Notes under the pieces: generated by a model
Told to the model about the DNA's origin: nothing
Databases searched by the model: none
The model's input: only the letters and a program-made list of their open reading frames with translations
Program-made: the position numbers and the translations under genes
Origin: Paludibacteraceae bacterium
GTDB lineage: Bacteria > Bacteroidota > Bacteroidia > Bacteroidales > Paludibacteraceae
Assembly: GCA_017551025.1 (NCBI GenBank)
Contig: JAFZNG010000008.1
Span: forward strand, 92,364 to 156,363
Length of the DNA stretch: 64,000 nt
Reading direction: 5' to 3'
Part shown: piece by piece, positions 9,566-17,733 of the stretch
How positions within the stretch are numbered: the first letter of the stretch is position 1
Layout of the letters: the number at the start of each line of letters is the position of its first letter

Positions 9566-9597
9566 CAAAATTACAAAAATAATTGCATATATGCAAA
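9566..9597 (-). promoter_or_regulatory. promoter of the beta-CASP hydrolase gene
   Basis: On the minus strand TTTG is followed by 20 bases and TAATTTTG. The spacer begins CATATATG, as at several other promoters. It overlaps the divergent promoter of the peptidase operon. Confidence 0.8.
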
Positions 9598-9613
9598 TTT
9601 TTTCGTACCTTTG
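9582..9613 (+). promoter_or_regulatory. promoter of the S9 peptidase operon
   Basis: ATTG, 20 bases, then TACCTTTG followed by CACC. The -33 region is shared head-to-head with the divergent hydrolase promoter, so the two cannot be bound fully at the same time. Confidence 0.75.
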
Positions 9614-9635
9614 CACCAATTTTAGATACAATGCA

Positions 9636-11825
9636 ATGAAAAACTGGAAAATTCTACTTATGGCAATGATTAGTTTGCTGGCTGCCGGATGTGCCGGAAA
9701 GGGCGAATGGCGCAGCACCAAAGACCAGGATAAAGCCCCGATTACCAAGCCGGAAATCACGATAGAAGGTGGCCGACTAACGGCCGAAGGCCTCTGGGCT
9801 ATGGGACGTATCGGTACGGCTGTAGCGGATCAGGAGACCGGTCGCGTGGCGTATACCGTCAGCTACTACAGCGTAGCGGAGAACCGCAGCACAACATGGA
9901 TTAGGATTTGCCAAAACGAGGCTGAAGGCTTAAAGGTGATTGATGAGTTTGTAGGTAGCGACCCGGCCTGGTACGGCAACAGCGGTGTGCTGGCTTATAT
10001 GCGCGGCGGTAAGGTCTATCTGCGTCAGGACGGCAAAGACAAAGCCATCAGCATCAGCGATGAGCGAATCAAGAACGGTGAACTAGAAGGATTTCTTATG
10101 TCGCCCGACCGCAAGAAGATCATCCTCGTACAGCAAGTAAAAACCGTAGCGTCGACCGTAGACAAATACCCCGATCTGCCGCTGGCTACGGGACATATGC
10201 ATGAGGACTTGATGTACAAGCACTGGGACGAATGGACCGAGTCCGCACCGCAACCCTTCCTGTGCGACCTGGAGGTAGAGACCGAAGGCGAGTTTGTCAG
10301 CGAAGCCCGTATTCAGAACCCGCAAAACCTGCTGGAGGGCACGAAATACGAATGCCCGATGAAGCCCTTCGGCGGTGTAGAACAACTGGCATGGAGTCCG
10401 GACAGCAAACAGATCGCCTACACCTGCCGCAAGAAGACGGGACTGGACTATGCCATCAGCACGAATAGTGATATTTATTTGGCGAAAGGCGAAAGGTTAG
10501 AGGCGAATGGTGAAGGGTCAGAGGCGAATGATATAAACCTGACGGAAGGTAATATGGGTTATGACCAGAACCCGAGTTATTCGCCCAACGGCGAGTGGAT
10601 CGCCTGGCTTTCGATGGAACGTGACGGCTATGAGAGCGACGAGAACCGCCTCATGATTCGCAACACCGCCACCGGCGAACAACGCTGGCTCACCAAGACG
10701 CTCGACAGCAACGTAGAGGAATACCTCTGGATGGACGATACGACGCTGCTCTATACGGCCGTATGGGAGGGCACGATACAACTCTATCGCGTCACACTCG
10801 ACGGCACGACGCAGAAACTGACCGAAGGACAGCACGACCTGACGCTCGCCGATGTATGCGACGGACAAGCCTACGTGCTGCGCCACTCGATGCGGGAAGC
10901 AAACGAGATATATCGGTTACCGGTTACGGGTGACGGGTTAGCAGGTGCTTCCGAGCACTCCGATAATCTCGTACAGCTTACTCACGAGAACAAGAATATC
11001 TACGACCAAGTAGAAATGGGACGCGTAGAGCCGCGTTGGCTGAAGACCACGGACGGTAAGCGGATGCTGACCTGGGTGATCTATCCCCCGCAGTTCGACT
11101 CCACCAAGACCTACCCCACCTTGCTCTACTGCGAAGGCGGACCGCAGAGTCCGGTGAGCCAGTTCTGGTCCTACCGCTGGAACTTCATGATGATGGCCGC
11201 CCACGACTATATCATCGTTGCGCCCAACCGTCGCGGCCTGCCGGGCTTCGGCAAGGAGTGGAACGAGGAGATCTCGGGTGACTACGGCGGACAATGTATG
11301 CGTGATCTGCTCGCCGCTATCGACCAGATGAAAAAAGAACCGTACGTAGATCAGGAGCGTCTCGGATGTGTCGGTGCTTCGTTCGGCGGCTACAGCGTCT
11401 ATTGGTTGGCAGGTCATCACGACGGTCGCTTCAAGGCGTTTATTGCTCACGACGGCATCTTCAACCTGGAGATGCAGTACCTGGAGACCGAAGAGAAATG
11501 GTTCGCCAACTGGGATATGGGTGGTGCATACTGGGAGAAAAACAACAAAATCGCCCAACGCACCTTCCAGAACAGTCCCCACCGCTTTGTCGATAAATGG
11601 GATACGCCGATACTCTGTATCCACGGCGAGAAAGACTATCGAATCCTGGCCAACCAGGCCATGGCAGCCTTTGATGCCGCCAAGATGCGTGGCGTACCGG
11701 CCGAATTACTCATCTTCCCCGACGAAAACCACTGGGTACTCAGTCCGCAAAACGGCATATTATGGCAACGTACGTTCTTTGAGTGGCTGGACCGTTGGCT
11801 GAAGGAGAATAAAGTTGAGAGTTGA
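9636..11825 (+). CDS. S9 family (dipeptidyl-peptidase IV-like) lipoprotein
   Basis: The 729-residue protein begins with a lipoprotein signal (lipobox LAAGC near residue 18), so it is membrane-anchored in the envelope. An N-terminal beta-propeller is followed by an alpha/beta-hydrolase domain. The catalytic serine is in GCVGASFGGYS (about residue 581), the aspartate in GEKDYRI (about 666) and the histidine in DENHWV (about 702). It would release N-terminal peptides, supporting peptide use. The ATG at 9636 gives the lipoprotein signal; an upstream in-frame start overlaps the promoter. Heptamer repeats encode two short insertions in propeller loops (about residues 282-298 and 428-436), and another supplies the stop codon. 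It is the first gene of a three-gene operon. Confidence 0.9.
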   Translation: MKNWKILLMAMISLLAAGCAGKGEWRSTKDQDKAPITKPEITIEGGRLTAEGLWAMGRIGTAVADQETGRVAYTVSYYSVAENRSTTWIRICQNEAEGLKVIDEFVGSDPAWYGNSGVLAYMRGGKVYLRQDGKDKAISISDERIKNGELEGFLMSPDRKKIILVQQVKTVASTVDKYPDLPLATGHMHEDLMYKHWDEWTESAPQPFLCDLEVETEGEFVSEARIQNPQNLLEGTKYECPMKPFGGVEQLAWSPDSKQIAYTCRKKTGLDYAISTNSDIYLAKGERLEANGEGSEANDINLTEGNMGYDQNPSYSPNGEWIAWLSMERDGYESDENRLMIRNTATGEQRWLTKTLDSNVEEYLWMDDTTLLYTAVWEGTIQLYRVTLDGTTQKLTEGQHDLTLADVCDGQAYVLRHSMREANEIYRLPVTGDGLAGASEHSDNLVQLTHENKNIYDQVEMGRVEPRWLKTTDGKRMLTWVIYPPQFDSTKTYPTLLYCEGGPQSPVSQFWSYRWNFMMMAAHDYIIVAPNRRGLPGFGKEWNEEISGDYGGQCMRDLLAAIDQMKKEPYVDQERLGCVGASFGGYSVYWLAGHHDGRFKAFIAHDGIFNLEMQYLETEEKWFANWDMGGAYWEKNNKIAQRTFQNSPHRFVDKWDTPILCIHGEKDYRILANQAMAAFDAAKMRGVPAELLIFPDENHWVLSPQNGILWQRTFFEWLDRWLKENKVES
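10481..10529. repeat. in-frame heptamer repeat, GGCGAAA family (7 units)
   Basis: Seven consecutive 7-base units (GGCGAAA, GGTTAGA, GGCGAAT, GGTGAAG and similar) keep exact register over 49 bases. They encode an AKGERLEANGEGSEAN insertion in the peptidase propeller. Confidence 0.9.
10917..10941. repeat. in-frame heptamer repeat, TTACGGG family (3 units)
   Basis: Three units (TTACCGG, TTACGGG, TGACGGG) and a partial fourth encode PVTGDGLAG inside the peptidase. The same VTGDGL peptide occurs in two unrelated genes of the window. Confidence 0.85.
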
Positions 11826-11841
11826 GAGTTGAGAGTTTAGA
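11814..11841. repeat. junction heptamer repeat, GTTGAGA family (4 units)
   Basis: Three GTTGAGA units and one GTTTAGA span the end of the peptidase gene. They supply its last codons and TGA stop, and end one base before the thioesterase start codon. Confidence 0.9.
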
Positions 11842-11842
11842 G

Positions 11843-12565
11843 ATGAAATACTACTACGAATATGAGGTAAAGTACCAGGAGGTGGATGACAAGAAGCGTC
11901 TTCGCCTGTATAACCTGGAGAACTACCTGCTAGAGGTGGCCGGTCGCGTGGCCGACGAATTGGGATTTGGTATTCAAGTGCTCCACCCGCGCGGACTGAC
12001 CTGGATACTGACGCGTTTGTCGGTAGAGATGGACTATCTGCCGACCCATAACGAGCACCTGGTCTTCGAGACCTGGATCGAGCAGAACGTACATATGCTC
12101 AGTACGCGTGACTACCGTATCTGGCTTCTGGAAGCCAACGGCGAGAAGCGACTCATAGGTCGATGCAAGTCGGTTTGGGCGGTGCTGGACATGGAGAAAC
12201 GCGAGATCGTCAATGTGTTCAACGAACCGATATTCTTGGACTCGGTGGATGGCGAGGTGCTGGAGATGGACCGCATCCGCATGACTACGATTCCGGAGCC
12301 CAGCGGACAACGCGACTACCGTATCGCCTACTCCGATCTGGACTACAACCGGCATTGCAACAGTTGCAACTACCTGCGCGTAATGCTCGACACCTACCTG
12401 CCCGACTACTACGACCGCAAGGTACGACTGGACATCAACTACCAGCGTGAGATCACTCGGGGCGAGGATATGACGACCTACTATCTGCTCACGCAGGACG
12501 GCGTACAGTATCAGCAGAAGAACCGGTACGGGGAGACCAACTGCTCAGCGAAGATTACGGTGTAG
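11843..12565 (+). CDS. acyl-ACP thioesterase
   Basis: The 240-residue protein (MKYYYEYEVKYQEVDDKKRL) has the double hot-dog layout of acyl-ACP thioesterases. One hot-dog has SVEMDYLPTHNEHLVFETWI and RLIGRCKSVWAVLDMEKRE, and the second has YRIAYSDLDYNRHCNSCNYLR with the conserved Asp/Asn/His cluster. It hydrolyses acyl-ACP to free fatty acid in the cytoplasm. The ATG at 11843 directly follows a heptamer repeat that ends the previous gene. The TAG stop lies within another heptamer repeat. It is the second gene of the peptidase operon. Confidence 0.88.
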   Translation: MKYYYEYEVKYQEVDDKKRLRLYNLENYLLEVAGRVADELGFGIQVLHPRGLTWILTRLSVEMDYLPTHNEHLVFETWIEQNVHMLSTRDYRIWLLEANGEKRLIGRCKSVWAVLDMEKREIVNVFNEPIFLDSVDGEVLEMDRIRMTTIPEPSGQRDYRIAYSDLDYNRHCNSCNYLRVMLDTYLPDYYDRKVRLDINYQREITRGEDMTTYYLLTQDGVQYQQKNRYGETNCSAKITV

Positions 12566-12593
12566 GGTGTATGGTGTATGGTGTATAGTGTAT
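12559..12593. repeat. junction heptamer repeat, GGTGTAT family (5 units)
   Basis: GGTGTAG, three GGTGTAT units and AGTGTAT run from the thioesterase stop (TAG inside the first unit) into the first possible ATG (12592) of the next gene. Confidence 0.9.
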
Positions 12594-13086
12594 GAATATG
12601 GATAATACGATACAAGAACAGACGCTGCTAAAGCGTCCGACAGAACTGGAATGCGACGTTGTTCGTTTCCAGAACCAGAAAGACAAGTGGATTGCCTTTG
12701 TCGGCATCAAGGACGGTCGTCCGTATGAGATCTTTACGGGACTGGCGGATGACGATATGGGTATCGCGCTGCCTAAGTCGGTAACCAAGGGTAAGATCAT
12801 CAAAGTGGTCAATGCAGACGGACAGAAACGCTATGATTTCCAGTTCGTGAATACCCGCGGCTTTAAGACCACGGTAGAGGGACTGAGTTATAAGTTCGAC
12901 CGTGAGTTCTGGAACTACGCCCGTCTTATCTCCGGCGTACTGCGCTACGGTATGCCGATCGACCAGGTGGTGAAGATGATTTCGGGTCTGCAGATGGACA
13001 ACGACTCAATCAACAGTTGGACCACCGGCGTGGCACGCGTACTGAAGCGCTACGTACCCGGAGCCAGCATCGAAGAGATGGAGTAA
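12592..13086 (+). CDS. free-standing C-terminal domain like that of B12-dependent ribonucleotide reductase
   Basis: The 164-residue protein resembles, from memory, the C-terminal region of adenosylcobalamin-dependent (class II) ribonucleotide reductases. The relevant stretches are RPTELECDVVRFQ, GRPYEIFTG and LISGVLRYGMPIDQVVKMIS. No catalytic domain is present and the usual CxxC pair of the TSCPD type is absent. It could be a subunit of a split enzyme, comparable to NrdJb, or a nucleotide-binding regulator. ATGs at 12592 (inside the heptamer repeat) and 12598 are both possible starts. It is the last gene of the operon and is followed by a strong terminator. Confidence 0.6.
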   Translation: MNMDNTIQEQTLLKRPTELECDVVRFQNQKDKWIAFVGIKDGRPYEIFTGLADDDMGIALPKSVTKGKIIKVVNADGQKRYDFQFVNTRGFKTTVEGLSYKFDREFWNYARLISGVLRYGMPIDQVVKMISGLQMDNDSINSWTTGVARVLKRYVPGASIEEME

Positions 13087-13119
13087 AAATAGAGCCTGCC
13101 GCGTGGCAGGCTCTATTTT
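13087..13119. terminator. strong bidirectional terminator
   Basis: A 14-bp inverted repeat (AAATAGAGCCTGCC with GGCAGGCTCTATTT, loop GCGT) is flanked by A- and T-runs. It lies between the peptidase operon and the convergent RNase G gene and can stop both. Confidence 0.9.
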
Positions 13120-13139
13120 GTCTTCTTTACTTTTCTATC

Positions 13140-14693
13140 CTATTTGGACTCGAGGCTTAGGGGTTTCCCTTTTGAGTCATAGAATTGTGTTTGGAGCATT
13201 GCGAGGCTCTGGTTCTCTACGACACGGACACCGTACTTGACATACCATTTGCGTTTGAGGCTATTCAGCCATCCTCGGCAGACATAGGCGTAAATGTACG
13301 GATGTAAGTGGAGTCGTAGTCCTCGTCCGTAATGCGTCATCATGTGGGCCATCTGTTCTTCTATCTGGTCGGTAAACAAGATAGCCGGTTGGATTTTTCC
13401 TTTTCCTCCGCATGTCGGGCATGTCTCCATCACCTCTACTTCCACGGCAGGACGCACGCGTTGACGGGTGATTTGCATCAGTCCGAACTTACTGAGCGGC
13501 AGAATGTTGTGTTTGGCTCGGTCGCGATCCATCAGGTGGCGCATATGATCGTACAACTGTTGCTGGTGCTCCTTGGTATTCATATCGATGAAGTCGATGA
13601 TGATAATACCTCCTATATCACGTAGGCGAAGCTGGTGGACGATCTCGTCAGCCGCAGCCATGTTGTACTGGAATGCGTTCTCTTCCTGGTCTTCGTATAG
13701 CTTCTTGCTACCGGAATTGACATCGATGGAGAACAGGGCTTCGGTCTTATCTATGATCAGATAGCCGCCGTGTTTGAATCCGACTGTACGACCGAGACCG
13801 GTCTTCATCTGTCGGGTGATGTCAAACTTGTCGAAGATAGGCTGTTTAGCTTTGTACAGCTTGACGATCTTCTGGCTCTCGGGTGCGATCAGTGTCAGAT
13901 ACTGGCGTATTTCCTCGTAGATACCTTCGTCGTTGACCTGTATACTGGTAAAGCTGGGCGAGAGCATATCACGTATGATACCTATCGTGCGTCCTATTTC
14001 TTCGCTCACCAGGCTGACAGGTTCCTTTTGCTGCAGCGTGCGAACCATTTCTTGCCAACGTTCTACCAGTAGTCGCAACTCCGTGTCCAGTTCCGCCACG
14101 CGTTTGTCTTCGGCCACCGTACGAACGATAACACCGAATCCGTGGGGTTTGATGGATGCGATCAGTTGCTTGAGTCGCGAACGTTCGCTCTCGCGCTTGA
14201 TTTTCTGGCTGACCATCACGCCGTCGGATAATGGCATGAGAACCATATTCCGGCCGGCGATAGACAGTTCAGCAGTCAGTCGTGGGCCCTTGGTGTTGAT
14301 TGGTTCTTTCGTCACCTGAACCAGCAAGGTATCACCCACTTTCAGCACCTCTTCGATCTTCCCTTCCTTGCCTACCTCGGGCATGCGCTTTTGTTTCTCC
14401 GGCGCGGGTACCCGTCTGCGGTCTGAGACCGCCTTGGTAAGATACGACTGGAAAGTACGAAACTCCGAACCTAAATCCAAATAGTGTAGAAAAGCTTCTT
14501 TCTCATAACCTACATCCACAAAGACTGCATTCAATGCGGGCATCACTTTCTTGACCCGTCCGTAATAGATATTACCTACGGCGAAGTTATCCTCGTTGCG
14601 TTTCTCGCGGTTGATCTCCTGTAGGCGATCGTCCTCGGTCAGCGCGATAGCAATCTCATGTGGCTGTACGTCCACAATCAATTCGCTTTTCAT
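13140..14693 (-). CDS. rng: ribonuclease G (RNase E/G family)
   Basis: The 517-residue length and layout match RNase G. An N-terminal S1 domain (YYGRVKKVMPALNAVFVDVGYEKEAFL, about residues 43-70) is followed by the catalytic domain with IDVNSGSK and IIDFIDM carrying the metal-binding aspartates. The zinc-link motif CPTCGGKGKI lies near residue 415. It is a cytoplasmic endonuclease for rRNA maturation and mRNA decay. It is directly downstream of the tiny basic protein gene (10 bases) and HU, a grouping common in Bacteroidota, and probably forms an operon with them. Confidence 0.93.
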   Translation of the reverse strand: MKSELIVDVQPHEIAIALTEDDRLQEINREKRNEDNFAVGNIYYGRVKKVMPALNAVFVDVGYEKEAFLHYLDLGSEFRTFQSYLTKAVSDRRRVPAPEKQKRMPEVGKEGKIEEVLKVGDTLLVQVTKEPINTKGPRLTAELSIAGRNMVLMPLSDGVMVSQKIKRESERSRLKQLIASIKPHGFGVIVRTVAEDKRVAELDTELRLLVERWQEMVRTLQQKEPVSLVSEEIGRTIGIIRDMLSPSFTSIQVNDEGIYEEIRQYLTLIAPESQKIVKLYKAKQPIFDKFDITRQMKTGLGRTVGFKHGGYLIIDKTEALFSIDVNSGSKKLYEDQEENAFQYNMAAADEIVHQLRLRDIGGIIIIDFIDMNTKEHQQQLYDHMRHLMDRDRAKHNILPLSKFGLMQITRQRVRPAVEVEVMETCPTCGGKGKIQPAILFTDQIEEQMAHMMTHYGRGLRLHLHPYIYAYVCRGWLNSLKRKWYVKYGVRVVENQSLAMLQTQFYDSKGKPLSLESK

Positions 14694-14702
14694 AGGATTT
14701 AT

Positions 14703-14792
14703 TTACTTATGCTTATGACGATTCTTACGCAGGCGTTTTTTGCGCTTGTGCGTTGACATCTTGTGTCTTTTATGCTTCTTTCCGTTTGGCAT
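14703..14792 (-). CDS. 29-residue basic protein, AURKAIP1/COX24-like
   Basis: This very short gene encodes MPNGKKHKRHKMSTHKRKKR followed by LRKNRHKHK. About two thirds of its residues are Lys, Arg or His. Bacteroidota carry near-identical tiny proteins with an AURKAIP1/COX24 signature, related to the small ribosomal proteins mS38 and bS22. A ribosomal role is therefore likely but inferred. The gene has a clear ATG, lies 10 bases before the RNase G gene and downstream of HU, and is too short for most gene finders. Confidence 0.75.
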   Translation of the reverse strand: MPNGKKHKRHKMSTHKRKKRLRKNRHKHK

Positions 14793-14843
14793 AATGAATA
14801 GATGTTTTAATTAGTTAATGGATTAATCGTTTGGTTTGCTTTC

Positions 14844-15116
14844 TTATCGAACCATTTTATTGAACTCATCAGCAGGCTTGAAGGCAGCAATCTTGTGCTC
14901 CGGCACTGCGATAGATACGTTCTTGGAAATGTTGCGTGCAATCTTAGCTTTGCGCGTCTTGGTAATGAAGCTACCGAAACCGCGGAGATAAACGTTCTCA
15001 CCCTCGGCTACAGCATTCTTCACATTGGCCATAGCGGCCTCTACGATGTTCGTAATCGTTGTCTTGTCATAACCAGTCGAGATAGCGATCGAACTTACGA
15101 GTTCAGCTTTTGTCAT
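14844..15116 (-). CDS. HU/IHF family DNA-binding protein
   Basis: The 90-residue protein begins MTKAELVSSIAISTGYDKTT and carries the family signature GFGSFITKTRKAK at about residues 46-58, followed by the DNA-binding arm and a C-terminal helix (FKPADEFNKMVR). HU-type dimers bend and compact DNA. It precedes the COX24-like and RNase G genes. A TAATTTTG box lies about 75 bases upstream on the same strand (complement of 15189-15196), but its -33 box has non-standard spacing. Confidence 0.93.
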   Translation of the reverse strand: MTKAELVSSIAISTGYDKTTITNIVEAAMANVKNAVAEGENVYLRGFGSFITKTRKAKIARNISKNVSIAVPEHKIAAFKPADEFNKMVR

Positions 15117-15259
15117 AATACTGTATATTTTTAATTAAATTATTAATAAATTTCGTTCTATTTTTTCCGTTCAGACGAAAATCGGCTACAAAATTACTAT
15201 AAATTATTGAAATACAAAAGTTTTTCGCAAAAAAAATCGTTTTTTTCATTATTTTTTTG

Positions 15260-15267
15260 TAATTTTG
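15260..15267 (+). promoter_or_regulatory. probable -7 box of the mutY promoter
   Basis: TAATTTTG followed by CACC lies 33 bases before the mutY start. The expected TTTG box 20 bases upstream is not clear, so this is a weaker call than the other promoters. Confidence 0.5.
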
Positions 15268-15299
15268 CACCCAAAATCGCATAAAATTGTACTAAATCA

Positions 15300-16331
15300 A
15301 TGAATTTGACCTATTTATATGAGCAATTGTACCGTTGGTGGGAACAGAACAAACGGGTGCTACCTTGGCGTGATACGAAGGACGCCTATCGTATCTGGTT
15401 GAGCGAGATCATCCTACAGCAGACACGCGTACAACAGGGTCTGGATTACTACATGCGATTTATTCGTCGTTGGCCTACGGTGGATGACCTGGCGGCAGCC
15501 GACGAACAGGAGGTGCTGCGCGAATGGCAAGGTCTGGGTTATTACTCGCGTGCGCGTAACCTATATAAAAGTGCGCAAACGATAGTGGGCCGCGGTTGGC
15601 AACCCTTCCCCACCCGATTTGAGGATATCCGTTCGCTACCCGGCATAGGTGATTATACCGCCGGTGCGATCGCCGCCTTTGCGTACGACATGCCTTATCC
15701 TGCCATGGACGGAAATGTGTATCGCGTAGTAGCGCGCCTGATGGACCTGGACGAAGCCTTTGATACCTCGTCGGGCAAGAAGCTGTTTCACACGCATATC
15801 ATGCAGCTGCTCGACCGCGAGCATCCGGGACTGTTCAATGCGGCTATCATGGAACTGGGAGCATTACAATGTACACCTACGCTGACGGATACTGAAAGCG
15901 GTGAATCGCGTTGCGAGAGCTGTCCGATACGCGAAGTATGCCGGGCGTATGCCCACGGTACGGCAGCGATGCTACCCGTGCGTAAACCGCGACCTCAGTT
16001 GCGCAACCGCTATCTGAATTATACCATCTATCTGAGCGAACAGGACGGCGAGACCTATACGCTCATCCGTCAGCGCACCGAGCGCGACATATGGCATCAT
16101 CTCTGGGAGTTTCCGCTTAGGGAGTCGGAAAAGGAACTGCTGCCGGCAACCGGCAATAAACATGTAGATCTCAAGCATATCCTGAGCCATCAACGGCTCT
16201 ATGCCCGATTCAGCAAACAGTCGGTAGACACGCTGCCCGACATACCGGGTACGCGTCGCGTAGCGCTACGCGAACTGGACGACTACGGACTAAGCCGACT
16301 GACGCTTATTGCGCTTGAGAAATTGCTGTAG
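15300..16331 (+). CDS. mutY: A/G-specific adenine glycosylase MutY
   Basis: MutY removes adenine mispaired with 8-oxoguanine. The 343-residue protein has the catalytic glutamate in SEIILQQTR (residue 36), the helix-hairpin-helix LPGIGDYTAGA (113-123) and the catalytic aspartate in AMDGNVYRV (137). Iron-sulfur cysteines are at 191, 205, 208 and 214, followed by a C-terminal NUDIX-like domain. The first cysteine loop is 13 residues long where MutY proteins usually have 6, an apparent insertion around TDTESGES. The gene stands alone, and its last 26 bases overlap the convergent DHHW gene. Confidence 0.93.
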   Translation: MNLTYLYEQLYRWWEQNKRVLPWRDTKDAYRIWLSEIILQQTRVQQGLDYYMRFIRRWPTVDDLAAADEQEVLREWQGLGYYSRARNLYKSAQTIVGRGWQPFPTRFEDIRSLPGIGDYTAGAIAAFAYDMPYPAMDGNVYRVVARLMDLDEAFDTSSGKKLFHTHIMQLLDREHPGLFNAAIMELGALQCTPTLTDTESGESRCESCPIREVCRAYAHGTAAMLPVRKPRPQLRNRYLNYTIYLSEQDGETYTLIRQRTERDIWHHLWEFPLRESEKELLPATGNKHVDLKHILSHQRLYARFSKQSVDTLPDIPGTRRVALRELDDYGLSRLTLIALEKLL

Positions 16332-17688
16332 GCGTAGCGGGGTTCTGACCACGATACGGCCAGCCTTTTTGCGTGAGGAAGTCCAGGTAGTTCTGACCAC
16401 CCCGATAGACTTTGAAGACATTATTACAGAACAAGATATCCGTGATACCGTTTTCGCGGACATACTCCTGCATATTCTTGGTGAAGTAGCGACCGTCCAC
16501 GACATGCACCTCTTCGAACGAACCGAACAGGTAGCCCGCCAGGGCATTACCGAAGCTGTCCTTGAGGATCAGCACACGACGACCGTTACCTACCGAAGTG
16601 CGTACCTGCGTGATCTTGCTATCACCGCCCATAAACACGCAATAGGCTGCGGAACTGCCGTCACTGAAATGACCGAAGAACTCGCCACGTTGCGCAGCTG
16701 CCTCGGCCGTGACGCGATAGGCTTTATTGACGGTATAGACGATATACGTCGTCTCGTAGGAGGAATCCTTAGGCGTATAATAGACAAAGTCCTCAGGCGA
16801 CTCCTTGACACTGATATCATGGCTATAACCGTACATCGTGCCGACAAAGCCATGCACCACCTCGCGGTTGTACGCACTCAGCGGACGGTATGGTACACCG
16901 GCTACGCGTGCAAAGCGCTCCGCCGCATAATACGCGCCCAGCGGTGCCCAATGGTGGTCGGTGCGCAGGAAGATATCTTCGTCGGCATGTTTACCCAGTG
17001 CGGTATAGATATCTACGGCTTTGACGGAGTCGTCCAGCAGGGAATACGTGTTGCGAATCGTGGACAGTTCGGACTGCGTACTCTTCTTGGCTACATTCGG
17101 GCAGTAGAACTCCACCGCCGTAGGGATGACCATACAATAGACATTCACGCCGGGGAAGGTGCGCTTGTAGGTGTTGCAGACTTCGGCATAGGTCACGCCA
17201 CCCTTGGTGCCGTAATACGCACTCATCGCACGTACTGCACCCGGTTGGCCGCAGATAATAATTCCGCCGCTACCGGCAATCTTAGCCGCCTCGTCGGCAT
17301 TCTGACGGTTCTCGTAATCGGCTATCTCGCGCTCGTTCATGAGGCCCAGTTCTTCGGCATCGGCGCCGTCGTTGCTCTGCTGGTCGGCAGCATGAAAAGT
17401 GACCTGGTCGTCCGCACCGATCTTAAGACCCATATAGCGGTTGAGCAACATGCTCATCTGGAGCAACTGCTCACGCATGGGTTCGGTATCCGAGAACCAT
17501 CGGGAGACGGATTCGGTATACTGTCCGCTCTGCAGCGAGTCGGACGCCCATGAAGGCCATGCCGGCCGTTCGGTCAGATCGCGTCGCTCCAGCTCGGAGA
17601 ACGTAGGACGCGGCAGCACGTAGAAGATGGTCAGCACCGCAAGCACCAGCACGGCCATGAAAGTTATATATATGTAGCTTTGTTTCAC
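16306..17688 (-). CDS. DHHW/AlgX-J-type SGNH protein, probable O-acetylation partner
   Basis: The 460-residue protein has an N-terminal membrane anchor (residues 6-24) and the DHHW motif at 244-247 (TDHHWAPLGAYYAAERF). This marks the SGNH-like family of alginate O-acetylation proteins (AlgJ/AlgX). These act in the periplasm and pass acetyl groups delivered by an MBOAT protein to a glycan. The MBOAT and another SGNH gene lie just upstream, supporting this. The start appears to be GTG at 17688, because a heptamer repeat abuts it; the next ATG (17658) would cut into the membrane anchor. It is the third gene of the operon and overlaps the 3' end of mutY. Confidence 0.82.
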   Translation of the reverse strand: MKQSYIYITFMAVLVLAVLTIFYVLPRPTFSELERRDLTERPAWPSWASDSLQSGQYTESVSRWFSDTEPMREQLLQMSMLLNRYMGLKIGADDQVTFHAADQQSNDGADAEELGLMNEREIADYENRQNADEAAKIAGSGGIIICGQPGAVRAMSAYYGTKGGVTYAEVCNTYKRTFPGVNVYCMVIPTAVEFYCPNVAKKSTQSELSTIRNTYSLLDDSVKAVDIYTALGKHADEDIFLRTDHHWAPLGAYYAAERFARVAGVPYRPLSAYNREVVHGFVGTMYGYSHDISVKESPEDFVYYTPKDSSYETTYIVYTVNKAYRVTAEAAAQRGEFFGHFSDGSSAAYCVFMGGDSKITQVRTSVGNGRRVLILKDSFGNALAGYLFGSFEEVHVVDGRYFTKNMQEYVRENGITDILFCNNVFKVYRGGQNYLDFLTQKGWPYRGQNPATPTAISQAQ

Positions 17689-17691
17689 AGA

Positions 17692-17733
17692 AATTCAAAA
17701 TTAAAAATTAAAAATTCAAAATTAAGAATTAAA
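17692..17733. repeat. junction heptamer repeat, AATTAAA/AATTCAA family (6 units)
   Basis: Six units in exact register fill the gap between the MBOAT gene (whose TAA stop lies in the last unit) and the GTG start of the DHHW gene. Confidence 0.9.

Noticed and set aside
9546-9596. Longer start for the beta-CASP hydrolase
   Set aside because: The extension overlaps the gene's own TTTG-N20-TAATTTTG promoter, and the family N-terminus fits the ATG at 9545.
16309-17553. 414-codon open frame opposite the DHHW gene
   Set aside because: The opposite strand encodes a clear DHHW protein with a membrane anchor; this frame shows no family features.
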